A DNA stretch of 64,000 bases from positions 2,418,001 to 2,482,000 of the forward strand of contig VNKQ01000002.1 in NCBI GenBank assembly GCA_016508695.1, given 5' to 3'. This DNA is from Hyphodiscus hymeniophilus. Lineage: Eukaryota; Ascomycota; Leotiomycetes; Helotiales; Hyphodiscaceae. This document shows positions 46,863 through 58,502 of the stretch, in pieces (position 1 is the stretch's first letter; each line of letters starts with the position of its first letter). The notes beneath the pieces are model-generated. The model saw only the letters and a list, made by a program, of their open reading frames with translations, did no database searches and had not been told where the DNA came from. Position numbers and translations under genes: made by a program.

Positions 46863-48599
46863 ATGAGATCAGCCTGGTAAATATAAACGATGCTTTCATT
46901 TGAGCGCTATTGACAGATTGCAAGCTCGACATGTCGTCGTCGGAAAGTCAAATGTGAGAAACCTCGGTTTGATAGCATGCCAACTTTGACACACCACAGG
47001 CGATGGGACGTTACCAATCTGTCAAAATTGCAGAAGAGGAAAGCGAGATTGTCATAGGTCTGACAAAGATTTGAGATTCGTTGTTCACAGTGCCGATCCC
47101 ATCCAAGCTTCACATGGTAAGCGTGAAACTGGCTCTTATCTCAATCAATGACCCTGATAACTGGTAGCTGAGCCCTCTGAGAATTAGATCATTTCCTGGA
47201 AAACCAGGAGACCCAGAATAAGGATGCCAATTCGAAAGAGGAATATCAAGCCCGAGGGTTCGTCGTCTCAAAGCCACAAGTCGCCTTGCGGAATCCAGTG
47301 ATTGCAGGTCTCTTCCGTCACTATGTTGATTCTCTAGCTGTTTGGTACGATCTCAATGACTCACAGCGTCTCTTCGGGAATGAAGTGCCTATTCGAGCAT
47401 TGAATAATGCCGTAGTGTTCAAAGCCCTCATTGCTTTTGCAGCATGTCATCAAAACAGAGTGTCGGGAAGCTTAGCTGGCTTGGGAGCCGTATATCATGC
47501 AGCTTGTATCAAAGATCTTCTCGCTGAGATGGACAACATCCACCCCACGCTCCTGGGGGATTATCTGGCTGCGACTTGTTTACTTCGGTCTTACGAAATT
47601 CTTAACGGTATATGGCCTTAGTATAGATTTCACAGCTGTTGTATTCCGCTAACAAACACAGGCAGCACCCGACAGCAACAACATCTTCTCGGCGCATATT
47701 CGTTCGCAGTCAGCACTTCGGTTGATTTGATGGAACGCGACCTTCCTCAAACAGGAATATGGAACTATCTACGGGAAGAGATCACGATGGGGCTAGAATG
47801 TCGGAGACAGGTCCGGATCAGCGCTGAATTCGTCTTCAGTCACAATAGTGAGATGCAAGACGATATGTGGGCAAATGCTATCAGCCATCTTCTAGCAAAC
47901 GTCATCAATTTCTGTTTCCAGGAAAATGTCGAGATCGCATCTGAGAGTAGACTGCCGAGGTGGAGGTCACTGGTGGCAGACATCACTGCATGGAAGGAGC
48001 ATAGACCTACAACGTTCGATGCATTTTCTACGGCGCCGAAGCCAGGTAATGATTTCCCATCAATTTGGCTTCTCCGACCATGGCATGGTAATCATGGCCG
48101 ATTTCTTTGCTTTCTGCGAGCGCTGACGATCCTTCCTAGTTGCTGGGGAGCAGTATTATTCTACTGCAAATATACTCTTGGCTTTATCTGAGCCATTGCC
48201 GACTGCTCTCAGCTGGGGTCCTACGGGTCGCCAATCGAGCTTGAATTCTATCCAAGAACAAGCACTTCGAGTGTGTGGGTTGGCATACACAAACGACGAT
48301 GTTGCAGCGCGAGTCAATGCCTTCGGTCCACTTGCATTATGTATATACCTCGCTACAGTGTGCTCATTGTGGGACTAACAGACAACCTAGGTGGTCGGTA
48401 TTTATTGGATTTACGCCACCGTAATGGACTGATTACCATGTTACAAGAATTCAGTATCCCAACCGGCTGGCCCGTTCAACCTATTATCGAAGACCTGCAA
48501 ACAGTCTGGGCAGAAGATTGCGTAATTACGAGCCCAATCGACGACAAGACAGGCTCGATTCTGATCATTCAAAACTCAACATCCAGCTTCTCACGTTGA
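46863..48599 (+). CDS. Zn2Cys6 fungal transcription factor (second)
   Basis: Seven exons: 46863-46876, 46925-46953, 47001-47117, 47182-47607, 47662-48087, 48140-48340 and 48391-48599, giving 473 aa with all phases closing. The first exon is only 14 bp. The two short introns inside the zinc cluster, once removed, give a perfect C-x2-C-x6-C-x6-C-x2-C-x6-C starting at residue 5, with Arg-Arg-Arg-Lys after the second cysteine. The rest matches the fungal-specific TF domain ending in Ala-Arg-Val-Asn-Ala-Phe-Gly-Pro-Leu, then Arg-His-Arg-Asn-Gly-Leu and Thr-Gly-Trp-Pro. Binding of CGG-type sites is expected; targets unknown. The coding end overlaps the opposite-strand dioxygenase-like gene by 31 bp. 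Confidence 0.83.
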
Positions 48600-49848
48600 T
48601 CGAAATAATACGCATTCCCATATTTGCCCTCCAAATAACTCCCCAACAGCTTTTCTTCGGACACGAACTTGCCTTGAATCCTCAAATCTTCGCTACATTT
48701 TCCAAGCTCCTCCTTGACATGCTCCGAGAAATTGACATCCATAGGATTACTATCCATATCAGCCGTTATCCCAGTCTTCAAACAAGAAACGAAACCAGAT
48801 GGCAGCACAACGAAGAAGCACGTACCGAAACCATCCAGAAAAATGGATCATCGCAAGCATGACTCTCACATCGTTTCCCCAGTTCGGCATTCCCGCGTGC
48901 CACAACCTCAAATCCCTAACAACGACACTCCCTTTCTGAACAACCGGCTGGCATGGCGCCCTTGTCTTTCTCCTCTGCTCAAGGAACCCTTCCCTAATTC
49001 GTCCACTTGCTCGTTCGCCATGCTCACCCTCTTGGCACTCTTTCCCAAAACAATGGGTACCGAGCCAGATTTCCGTACTTCCGTTCTCCGGTGTCATAGT
49101 GATGAGCGGGATGTTGACAACAAGCGCGAATGGGCTGGAGGGGTGCGAGAAATCGGCATCGGAGTGCACGGGTTGGCGGCTTGGGGGGTATAATGGGGAA
49201 GGTGGCAGCGCAGAATTGGAGGATATGAACGAGAGGCGTGGTTTAGGTCCCAGGACTGAGGAGGTGACTTGCGTTGCAATTGGATTCAAGAATATGGAGG
49301 AATCAAAATACGTGCTGGTTAAAGGTGGATCTTGCTGAATATTCCTGAACTGGGTCAATTTTTGACCTTAAAGGAGGAGAGTTCGCGATCAGCGGTGGCG
49401 TAAGTCTGCACCTGTCGTTGGAGGCCACAGGGCGAGTTACTCGAGGAATGGTTCGCTCACCCTTTGTTATAGTTGTACGGACCCTTGTCGCCCAGTCCTT
49501 GGAGATACAGGGCATCAGTAACCATTTTCTCATTCAACAAGTCCAGCTTCTGATGCTCGATGACATCCTCGAGAACGACCAGGCCATCAGCGTGCAAGGC
49601 ACGGTTTGCTATCTGTACAGTACTCTCAACTCGGACCTTTTCGCTCTTTTTGAATGATTGGAGTGATGGACGGTGCTCACTTCAAGGTTCTTGTCGTTGA
49701 GAAAACCGCTGCTGCGCTCAGAGGAAGACACTTTTACCACATGAGAGTTTGTAGAAAAAGCTCGAGTCATTGCAATGCCTGCCAGCTGATGAGTTCGTGC
49801 TTGAAGAAGGGCTGTGCGAGTGACAGATGTGATTGGTCCGGAAATCAT
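48569..49848 (-). CDS. phytanoyl-CoA dioxygenase (PhyH)-like protein
   Basis: Four exons: 49848-49681, 49636-49461, 49344-48826 and 48749-48569, giving 347 aa exactly. The cupin-like Fe(II)/2-oxoglutarate dioxygenase core lies in exon 3: His-Ser-Asp (H-x-D iron ligands) and the distal His in Leu-Trp-His-Ala-Gly, with an Arg (Asn-Asp-Val-Arg) for 2-oxoglutarate. The preceding Asn-Lys-Gly-Asn-Ile-Gln-Gln-Asp block, created across a splice, is family-like. The first exon is Arg/Ser/Thr-rich without acids and looks like a mitochondrial presequence, unusual for the family, so an alternative shorter start should be kept in mind. Substrate unknown; relatives hydroxylate lipids or secondary metabolites. 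It converges on the Zn2Cys6 gene. Confidence 0.83.
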
Positions 49849-50369
49849 TTTGAATTCGCGAAGTTGATGTATTTGGATGAAAGCGTCCTTGACTCGGTTG
49901 CTTTGCCTACTTGATACGAAGACAAACAACTTTTTGGGGGCACTGGAAAAACTTTATACCATGCCATTCCCACGACCTCGTGTTGCTCTTTCTTGTACAA
50001 GCCTCCTTTTTCACCAAGAAACGTTAGCGAAGAGCCTCGGGAATCCAAGCCTAAAAGGGCTTTGGGACCTCTGATTCCTTCGTCACGTGATACGATCTAG
50101 GTGAAGACATGACGCAGCACTGCTTTCGACTGCCAGACTTGCTTAGGCATGGGTAATCTGCAAGCTTAGCTTATCCTTGGTCGGCTTTGGCATCGGTCCT
50201 TTTGAAATTTCTACCCCACAGATTATATTCTACCCCGCAGATTATATATCCACGGAAGGATCTCGACACACGTCAGGATCAAGTTTCTACGGGCATTTCA
50301 ATACGATAGAGCCATATAGACGGTCTACACTTAACATATTACAAAAATTTGGGCTGTAATAAAGAATGA
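49849..50369. other. intergenic, no feature seen
   Basis: 521 bp upstream of the dioxygenase gene and downstream of the membrane-protein gene. It contains a short direct repeat, CCCC(A/G)CAGATTATAT, at about 50215-50248. No gene. Confidence 0.4.
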
Positions 50370-51307
50370 TTACCTAATCATTCCAATATCTAACGATGAA
50401 GAGCCATATATTTCCTGCCTCTTCGCTACACTCTTCACCTCTTCCCGTTCGCCACTCCGCTCCTTTACCTCCCTAAAGGCTCTACTTTCCTCTTCTCCGA
50501 GCCCTCCTTTATGGCTCATACTTTGCCACATCCACTTTAAAATGATCAGCGATGCCCAATCCAAAAAGCGCAATCCTCGCCAGCTTTCGAGACGGGGGAA
50601 GGTATTGAAGTAGCAGGGACTTACAATAGCAACCCAGACACTGAACACCAAAAGCGCTAGTGTACTCCCACAAAGAACACCCGCTCTCCACCCTCCATTC
50701 TTCTGCCAATACCAACACCCCATGCCCAAGATTACTCCCAGGATGCTCCAATCAAGCAACACAAGCGGCGTCCAGGCAAGCAAGAATTCCAGGCGTGTAG
50801 CGGAGACGTGGCCTTCGAAGCAGAAGGACAACATCACGGCGAGCATGACGGCTATAACGGCGCAGCAGGTGGAGGAGGTGAAGAACCCCTCTGCTGCTTT
50901 GTCGAGCGAAGTGGTGGAGGGGTGGAATTCCGAGAATGTAAGGGCACCTATTGAGAGTCCTGTTGGGTGTAAGTCCCGAGAGGCATGGAAAATGAGTAAG
51001 GGTTGGTTAGAAATTGAAAACGGGAGTAGACTATAGACATAATTCTGCTTAAATTTCTGGAACTTGGGTGGTTGACGTATGTCAATGAGTGAGCGCAAAA
51101 ACAAAAGAAGAAGAAGAAGAAGAAAGAAAAAGAGCACGTACCGCCTGTGAGGGCTGAGAGAAGTATGAAGTTGTCATAGAAGCGCACGATACGTTGGAAT
51201 ACGACCATGGCCCGATACTCAACTTGTTTCTGTACTTTTTTCCATCCGCACATCAGTCTTTTGATTTCGGGACTCAGGGTCAAGTGGGGCTTACATCGAA
51301 GCCCCAT
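50370..51307 (-). CDS. hypothetical multi-pass membrane protein
   Basis: Two exons: 51307-51142 and 50959-50370, giving 251 aa (first-exon ATG at 51307). The intervening 182-bp intron contains a (GAA)n-like purine tract. About four hydrophobic segments occur between residues 85 and 205. The last about 45 residues are Glu/Lys/Arg/Ser-rich. An alternative ending exists: a GTAAGT donor inside exon 2 (about 50628) with a nearby AAAG acceptor would replace the tail by a short ending at 50509, but that intron would be only 41 bp. The family is not recognised; it resembles fungal-specific small membrane proteins that flank secreted-protein genes. Moderate confidence in the gene, low in the exact 3' end. 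Confidence 0.6.
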
Positions 51308-53751
51308 GTTGAAGCGACTTGGAGGCGATGCTAAACGGAAAAGCAACTATACTTTTGTTGCGCAGAAATGACGAGGAGTAGATTTCGAATATGACATTTG
51401 AGAGGCGAAAAGGATGGAGGTAGGAGAACTTGGGATGAACACGGCTGGTGCGGCATGGGTAATTCTGCTTTAGCCCCCAAACATGCACATGGATATTAAA
51501 TTTCCGCTTCCAAAGTACGAGTAGCGTCCAACTGAGAAACCTAGCCAGAGCAGGATCAGACATTTCAATCATCTTCAAGGAATGGATTGTAGAAGAGAGA
51601 AGCTTGAACAGACCGACCGAGAGTTGAGACTCCTAGACACGGGTAGCACGTGACTGCATGGAATATATTTACGAGCCTCGCTCGTTGCTTCACCCCTGAC
51701 TTTGTGGCCGTGACTTTCTGCCACATTCTTGAGGACGTCTTCTGCGAACCGCGTCTGCTTTCCCTCATCCATCGAATCTCGGTCATCTATTACTACCGGC
51801 AGAGCTCTGCCGGCAGAAGACGGCGAGCTGCAGAATCGCTACTACTGTCCTACTCTCCTTCCAAATCCAAGCCTTTCTAAATTGGTACCCTGCAAAGACG
51901 CGAGTGTTCATCGGCATCTAGCCCCTCGTCTCTTCGTTCCACCAGTTCCTTAACTCGGGCAGCTCTTGGTAACGGGATGCCGCATGACAGCCTTGGTCGC
52001 CATGCATCCAGGTCACTGCCTCATCCATGCCGCCATGCATTCGGGCGGTCATGTCATCCGACCCTCCTGAACTTCATCTGACCTCCAGGGCTGAGGTTCC
52101 AAGACATGCTCAAGATGAGGACATATCGATTCAGACGTAAGGCTCTGCATCATCAGTTCTGTATCATACCGGGTGCTGGTGAGTGGTAACCAAAAGCTCC
52201 AGCTTCGAGGGCTTGCTTCCGCTTTCTAGCACCTCCTTTGACGATTCATGCTCTTCAAGAAAGTGATCTTCGTATGCGGAGGGAGATAAATTTGCCAGGG
52301 CAGACGCTACTTTGAAGCTGTGTTCCCTTCCTGTGGAACTCTGGAATACCCTCAGCCTCTTTCTGCCGAGCTAAGTAATCCGAAGCCGTTTCCATCCGGC
52401 CCGAAATGATGGGACAAGAAAAAGAAGAGGACAGCCGATGACCCCGTTGCTACAGGAGAGCATATCTCCATTCTCCTCCAACAAATGTACACATTAGGCG
52501 CTTAGTGTTGGTCTTCTCTCGATTTGGCAAAGTCACCTCCTAATAATGGCATTTATTTCTCTTCCCGGAAACTCCCACGAAGCTTTAATAGCGCATGGAT
52601 GCGCCGCCCTACGGTTCCTCCACTCTGGAAGCTTATCTATCGCCTCAGAGATACCACGGAACACCAAGCCACAGTCAACCCAGAAATCCCCCACTCTCTC
52701 TGGAATCATTAGAACAGAACCAAAACTTTTGTTCAAAGTTTGAAAGACCAGTTGCACAAGCCCGTGCCGTGCCACAAAGCTATTGAATGAGCAGGTGTTC
52801 CCCACCTTTGAGAAGATGCATATCATAGCATGCGATGCCTCCGCAGAGGCGAGAAAACAAAAAGCTCTCGCATGCAGATAGCCGTACTAAAGCCTCGTGG
52901 CAAATCCTCCTTCGGTCAAACGTTTTGCAGAAGGACTGAAAGTTACAACTATCCTATCAGAACTGTGGCAACAAATCTCACTCATCCACAATCATACGTA
53001 CCACTCGGCCTGAACTTGCCAACAGGCAACTTAAAGCACGCTACACACCCGCTTCCATGCCACGATAAGATCAGTCATATTCACCAAAGATCCAAGATTC
53101 ATATCAAGATTGCGTTCAGTTCAATCGCAAGCCAAGGATCTGAAGATACCACAGCATATGACCCCGCAGCATCCCGGCAGAATCCGGCGAGCGAGGACAC
53201 CAAAGGGACTCAGACATAAGTGACATGGCTGTTTGATGTGAATAATTCCTCTTGTCTCCACACGCTTCCTCCTGTCAGCGAGCCTTGATAACGATCCCAC
53301 CGGCCCAGATTACAAGGATAACGATACAGCCGTTGCTTACTTCTTCCAGGCTCACATGCGAGGTGCATGAAGAAGCCTCTTGCCCCAGCCCGAATCTGCA
53401 GCATTTGACCAAGGATAAACAAGGCGCATTGATGCGACTCACGCAGAACCAGCTCAACCACGTTCCAGAGTGCTAGATATTGCTTTTTTAGCTCCCCCAA
53501 AGCCCTGCTTGAAACGCATCTTACGATGCGTAATTGCTGCAACGCCACCAATCGACCTCCATATATTTTCTCCGCTGGGATTTTGGACGTCGATTATTAT
53601 ATTTACCCCACGCCGCTCAAGCACCCCTCATACGTTCCCTCGGCTCGTTATCTCTAAGCGTTTAATTTACCAATCATCGTCTCTTATAAAGCAACGACGC
53701 CCATATTGAGAGAGGATCCGAGAGAAGGTCTGGCGATCTTCTCCGGCCACC
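51308..53751. promoter_or_regulatory. 2.4-kb divergent intergenic region
   Basis: Between the membrane-protein gene (-) and the pseudokinase gene (+). It contains an 18-bp perfect palindrome CCGGCAGAGCTCTGCCGG at 51796-51813 (CGG-N10-CCG). Frames such as 52830-53219 have no protein-like features. A long pseudokinase 5' leader is possible. Confidence 0.45.
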
Positions 53752-55839
53752 ATGGATTATCGGAGGACGTCCCTAGCCCAGAATCGAAAACAACAGACCA
53801 ACTCTACCTCCCATACATATGCCAGCTTTGCCGGAGCAAATGGCACTGCCAGGAATACTAATGGCATTTTGGCCGACTCAACTACAATGTGGTGGGATGA
53901 AGAACGCATCGAGTCGACAGTAACTCGCCAATTCGTTTTGTCGAAACTACGACCTGATGAAGCAGAGCGATTAGATCAGCCTTTGGGTTTTGGAGATGGA
54001 CTCACCGACGATACGTACTGGGATTGGATAGAATCTAAATCCAAGCGGATATTCTTGATTTTGGTGGATCTAGATGTGCCGGATCAGATCTTTGGAGTGA
54101 TTGACGACTCGTGGGACGACGATGATTTGCCTGTCCCTCTGGATCAGGTTGAGCGACTGCAATTGACGTTCAGCAAAGATGAGAAGTTAGAGAAGAAGTT
54201 TTTCTATCGTCAATTCACTTATCTGCTGAGAAATATTCCAAAGGGGGAGAATGTTTACTATGATGACGAGGAAGTGGTCCCTCTCGAGTTGGCAGAGAAA
54301 AGACCAGTTGGAGCTGTGACTGGTCTTACTCACAGTAGCGTTGATAAAGTCCACCTGCCTGGGAGACCTGATGATGTTTTCATTCGGAGGAGAATACCTC
54401 TTGGTGCAGCCCCTGGACAGATGCCACCGGCAGAGTTTCTGTCCGGTATCGAAGCTATGAAAGCCATTGAACATGAGCACCTCACATGTCTGTGGGCTTC
54501 GTATATCCACCAAGGATGTGGCTACCTTCTTCTCACGCCAGCAAACGACAGTACATTAAAAGCGTTCCTGACGGTCACTCCTCAATCCATGAAAATCATG
54601 GCCAAGCAAGACCGCAGGATCCTTCTCCTAAATTGGATACACTGCTTAGCAGATGCTCTAGCTTTTCTTCATCGTCAAGGCCTATCGCATAGAAACATCA
54701 AACCATCCAACATCATGCTAGACGTCGACAACCACATCTTCCTCGGCGATACCGGAATCTTCACACCCAGCAACTTGTCCACAGGTGAAAAACGCGGATT
54801 CGACAAAGAAACTTATGACTACTCCGCGCCTGAACAGGCACCACGCCCGCCAACAACGGTACCAATCCATCTCCCCGTCTCCCGGCCCTCCACAACACGG
54901 AGCATAAATGGCTCGCTCTACCCAACAATAACATCACCAACAGCAAATTCCTCTCCAGACACAGCCTCAATCCAAACAACCTCAACCTCATCTCAAAACT
55001 CAAACGCACCCAAACACGACCCCCAAAAATCTGACGTCTATTCCCTCGGTGCGATATTCCTTGAGATAATAACTTTCCTCCTAAAACGCGCCTCTCGAAA
55101 TTTCGCTTCCCACCGCTCAGCAAAGAACAAAACCCCAGGCCGCGGTGGTGGACTCCCCGACTCCTCGTTCCACAAAAACCGTGCGCAGGTAGAGGGCTGG
55201 ATGGCTATGCTTGCCAAAGACGCAAGTAAGAAGGAAGATAAAGTCTTCAGGGGACTCAACCACATTTTGGCGCTGGTAGAAAAGATGCTTTCTCCAAACC
55301 CAGAAGAGAGACCTACCGCTCAGATGGTGCAAGAACGTCTATACACGATCTTGAGTGAGCATTCCGGGCTCGGCGCACCCCTCGCAGGATGCACTGGGAA
55401 AATACACTGTGAGCTACGAGCCATCGACGCAGTGTCTGGCGGAGATTTCAATTTCGGGTTCGATCAAATGCTGGCCTCCCAGCGAGCAGCAGCTGAGGCG
55501 TGCGCAAATGTGAATCCGACGGCTACGGCGCTGACGCAATTGAGTCTAGGAAATGGGGGAACCATTTATGGGATTGAGAAGGTGGAGTCGCCAGCTGTGT
55601 ATGAGAGGAGAGAAGGGGACCGCGCGAGTATTAGTACAGGGAAGAGTAGGAGTAGCGAGGGGAAGATGAGCAGGCTTGGTAGTGGTAGCGGCAGTGGTAG
55701 TGCGGGGAGCGGGGCAAAACCCAAGCCTAAAGCAAAGGCTTGGCAGGCGCCTGTTTATGCTGGTATGATCTTGTCGAAAAGAGAGATAAGATTGAAGATT
55801 AATGCTGACAAGCGGAATGTAGAATTGAGTTTTGGTTAA
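53752..55839 (+). CDS. protein-kinase-like protein, probable pseudokinase
   Basis: Single exon, 695 aa. The N-terminal about 190 residues are fungal-specific and acidic. The kinase-like domain runs from about residue 205 to 545. The catalytic loop reads His-Arg-Asn-Ile-Lys-Pro-Ser-Asn (residue 313 onward), so the HRD aspartate is Asn. The DFG motif is Asp-Thr-Gly (about 333). The ATP-anchoring VAIK lysine is not visible in the Val-Phe-Ile-Arg-Arg-Arg strand. The activation-segment end keeps Ser-Ala-Pro-Glu. A Ser/Thr/Pro-rich insertion (about 365-425) precedes the Asp-Val-Tyr-Ser-Leu-Gly helix. The Ser/Gly-rich tail ends in a basic patch. It probably acts as a scaffold or allosteric partner; catalysis is unlikely but not excluded. 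Confidence 0.85.
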   Translation: MDYRRTSLAQNRKQQTNSTSHTYASFAGANGTARNTNGILADSTTMWWDEERIESTVTRQFVLSKLRPDEAERLDQPLGFGDGLTDDTYWDWIESKSKRIFLILVDLDVPDQIFGVIDDSWDDDDLPVPLDQVERLQLTFSKDEKLEKKFFYRQFTYLLRNIPKGENVYYDDEEVVPLELAEKRPVGAVTGLTHSSVDKVHLPGRPDDVFIRRRIPLGAAPGQMPPAEFLSGIEAMKAIEHEHLTCLWASYIHQGCGYLLLTPANDSTLKAFLTVTPQSMKIMAKQDRRILLLNWIHCLADALAFLHRQGLSHRNIKPSNIMLDVDNHIFLGDTGIFTPSNLSTGEKRGFDKETYDYSAPEQAPRPPTTVPIHLPVSRPSTTRSINGSLYPTITSPTANSSPDTASIQTTSTSSQNSNAPKHDPQKSDVYSLGAIFLEIITFLLKRASRNFASHRSAKNKTPGRGGGLPDSSFHKNRAQVEGWMAMLAKDASKKEDKVFRGLNHILALVEKMLSPNPEERPTAQMVQERLYTILSEHSGLGAPLAGCTGKIHCELRAIDAVSGGDFNFGFDQMLASQRAAAEACANVNPTATALTQLSLGNGGTIYGIEKVESPAVYERREGDRASISTGKSRSSEGKMSRLGSGSGSGSAGSGAKPKPKAKAWQAPVYAGMILSKREIRLKINADKRNVELSFG

Positions 55840-56419
55840 GCCCGACGCCGAATTCCCTAATGAAAGAGCGAATCACACGAGCCGGACGGGAACCTTCTCC
55901 TTATCGATCCGCGGAAACGAAATGGGCATGCTGTACAGAAGAAACCTCACTGCGAGAACGGTACGAGAGGGAACACAAGCTAGATATCAGGATACAGAAC
56001 AAGAGGCGTATTGGGGCCGGGGTTCGAGGCACAAGAGAGAAGTTGCAGTTACAAAAGATAAGTTATGAAACAGGAGGATAGTCAACCATTAAGGATGGTT
56101 ACAGGTTGGGTCTCTTATGGCATAGCGAGCGAGCGGCGGAACAGAATTACAATACGCGAAAGGGTGGTGTATTGATATACCCAGCGCAAGGATGTGCCCT
56201 TTTGGTATTGCGGTGGTTATTCGGACGAGTTGCAAGATATACCTCTCCGAATTTGAATTAAGCATAGATAAGCCGCTGGATATGTATGAGAAGTAGCAGA
56301 TGAGTTCTTTATAATTTTTAGTATGTGATGGTATCCAAATGCAATACTGTCTATACTCAGCTCTATTTATGCACGATCGATGCGCCTAGACTAGACTGAG
56401 ATTTCACATGCTCCGTCTC
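55840..56419. other. convergent intergenic region, no feature seen
   Basis: 580 bp, AT-rich toward the right, between converging genes. Only overlapping random frames are visible; presumed 3' UTRs. Confidence 0.5.
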
Positions 56420-58096
56420 TTAATAAACACTTTCCCTAACGCTCTTCCCCTCCCTCTCCTCCTTCTCTATCACCTCTTTTAGTTCCTCCTCCGCTTCAGA
56501 ACTAGCATCACTCTGGTCCCCCAACGCGTCCGCCATCGCGCCCCGTCCCATCTGACTTTCCTCCCTCCTCCCATTCCCATTCCCAGCCCCGGAGTACAGA
56601 TCCCGATCCGTCTTCGACTCTCCGCCAATACCCATGATCCTCAACCCATCTCCCACCTTCTTCCCTTTTGCCATCCGACTCATGTCCTCCTCGGCACTGA
56701 ACTCCGCATCGCTCCCCGCCCGACTCGTGTTGCCACTGGCGCTCCCGCCGAAATCCCTTCCACCATGTTTGACTAGTAACAGGTGGTCGTTTCGTGGGCT
56801 CTTCAGCCGACACCGTAATCTATCTTCGACGGATATGAAGCTAGGGGTACCGTCGGGACTAGAGACTACTTCATCCAGGGATCTCTGCACGTCGATGGTT
56901 TGTTGGCCGGGACTCTGCGAATCATCTTCATCATCGTCGCTGGAGTACTGCCATCTCCTTGCAGCGGGACGGCGGAAGGGAAGTGATTCGAGGGGTGGGG
57001 TGACCGTTGAGTTACTAGCTGATGTCCTGCCGTTGAGTTGCATGGCGTGCATAGAATTTTCTTTCTTGTAGTAATGCTTGCTGTGATCACATCCATTGGG
57101 ACAACCTCCCCATTTCTTCTTTGGTTGAGTAGGACTCGTAGCGGCAGCTTCGAGCTTCTTCTCTTTCTCCCTACTATCCTTCTCAGAGATACCATTAAGA
57201 TTCGAAGAAGATGGTGATGAGATTGAAGTCCCCCTTTCCTTCTCGGCTTTCTCTTTCTCCTTCAAGGCTGCAAGCCGTTCCCGTCTCAACTCGCTCCAGG
57301 TCCGGAGGTTGTTTTCGAGAATATATTTTCCAGAATCTTCTTTCTTACGCATGATGAGGAACTCACAGTGGTTTACATTGCGAAGGTCTTCGAAGTATTC
57401 GACAGAGAAATGGTACCATTTCATGAGGAAGACACGGGACATCAATCCATGTGTAACTGTTATTGTCAGCTCCCATTCGCTCCATTCACCCCTCTTTCCA
57501 CTTCTCTCAGAATATCGGTACTGTATGAGGAAAACATACCCAACACGCAAACACTGGCAAAATCATTTTCCCCAAACTGTCTCCACAGGCTTTCATTAAA
57601 TCCACTGACGCGATCATACGCATCCGCCGCACTCTCTCCGTCGGGTATTCTATAGAAAAAATGTCCATAATCGGCCCGTTCCTGCCACATGCGTTCCATT
57701 TCCGCGGAACAAGGCTGAAAGTTCCCAAAATCCTGCTCTCGCAGACGAGGCTCTTCATAGACTTTGATACTGTGGCGCGGGAAAGGGGATGGGCTTGGCT
57801 CATCGCTTGTCAACGTCGAGAGTATGCCTTCTGTGGTTTCTCGTGTGCGGCGGTAGGGTGAGGTAAAGAAGTGTAAGGTATCATCTGCGCGGAGGAGAGA
57901 GCGAAGTCGTCGGCCGGCTTCGTGAGCTTGTGTCCAACCTTCGGAGGTCAGCTTTACGCGATGGTCGGGGATAGTTTGGTGGATGTCTCTGTTTTCTAGG
58001 TAGAGTTAGATCTTTCTTTTGACCTGGGAGAGTGAACCCACTGTTGCCTTCTGACTGGGCATGCCGGATCAAGATTATCATTCTAGGTTTCCCCAT
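56420..58096 (-). CDS. histidine phosphatase (phosphoglycerate-mutase-like), DET1-type
   Basis: Three exons: 58096-58042, 57995-57540 and 57456-56420, giving 515 aa. The family signature Leu-Ile-Arg-His-Ala-Gln-Ser-Glu-Gly-Asn sits at residues 9-18 (the catalytic His is phosphorylated), with a second Arg in Ser-Pro-Tyr-Arg-Arg-Thr, the acid/base Glu in Glu-Pro-Arg-Leu-Arg-Glu-Gln-Asp, and the second His in Val-Thr-His-Gly-Leu. This is the histidine phosphatase fold. Fungal homologues are called broad-range acid phosphatase DET1, linked in yeast to intracellular sterol transport. The C-terminal about 240 residues are a charged, Ser-rich extension with a Lys/Glu-rich segment. The ATG at 58096 is chosen because the signature follows at once; an upstream ATG would add an unlikely Ser/Leu-rich leader. 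Confidence 0.9.
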
Positions 58097-58502
58097 GATG
58101 GCAGTTCTTTCTCTAAGTCCTGTTTCGCCTTTTAAGGTAATAATGTTGAAGGTAGATAGTGGCAGTAGAGAGAGCGAACTCAGGAGCGAACTCAGGAGCG
58201 AGATATCAGTATTGGAGATGGAAGTATTCTTAGGTTTGTAATTAGATTCACTTACATGAAGCATGAGAAGTACTTTATTAGTGTAGGTGGGGTTTCAAAA
58301 GACCCCGTTGGGCTTGATATGCCCTGAAGCGGGGTGGGGGTTTGCCTTGCGCCATCTCGGGAGTCGCCGTCATCAGCCTTGCCAAAATTTCCACGCCTCA
58401 TGGGATGTGTTTTCATTCATTGACCCCATCTGCGTCGCCACAACACCCTTATATCTGTCACGCAGCACTGAACGATTGGAATACTTCGGAACAAACGGCA
58501 GC
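58097..58502. promoter_or_regulatory. divergent promoter, DET1-type / PRKRIP1-like genes
   Basis: 406 bp. It contains a triplicated GAGCGAACTCAG-like direct repeat at about 58172-58202. No TATA box obvious. Confidence 0.45.
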
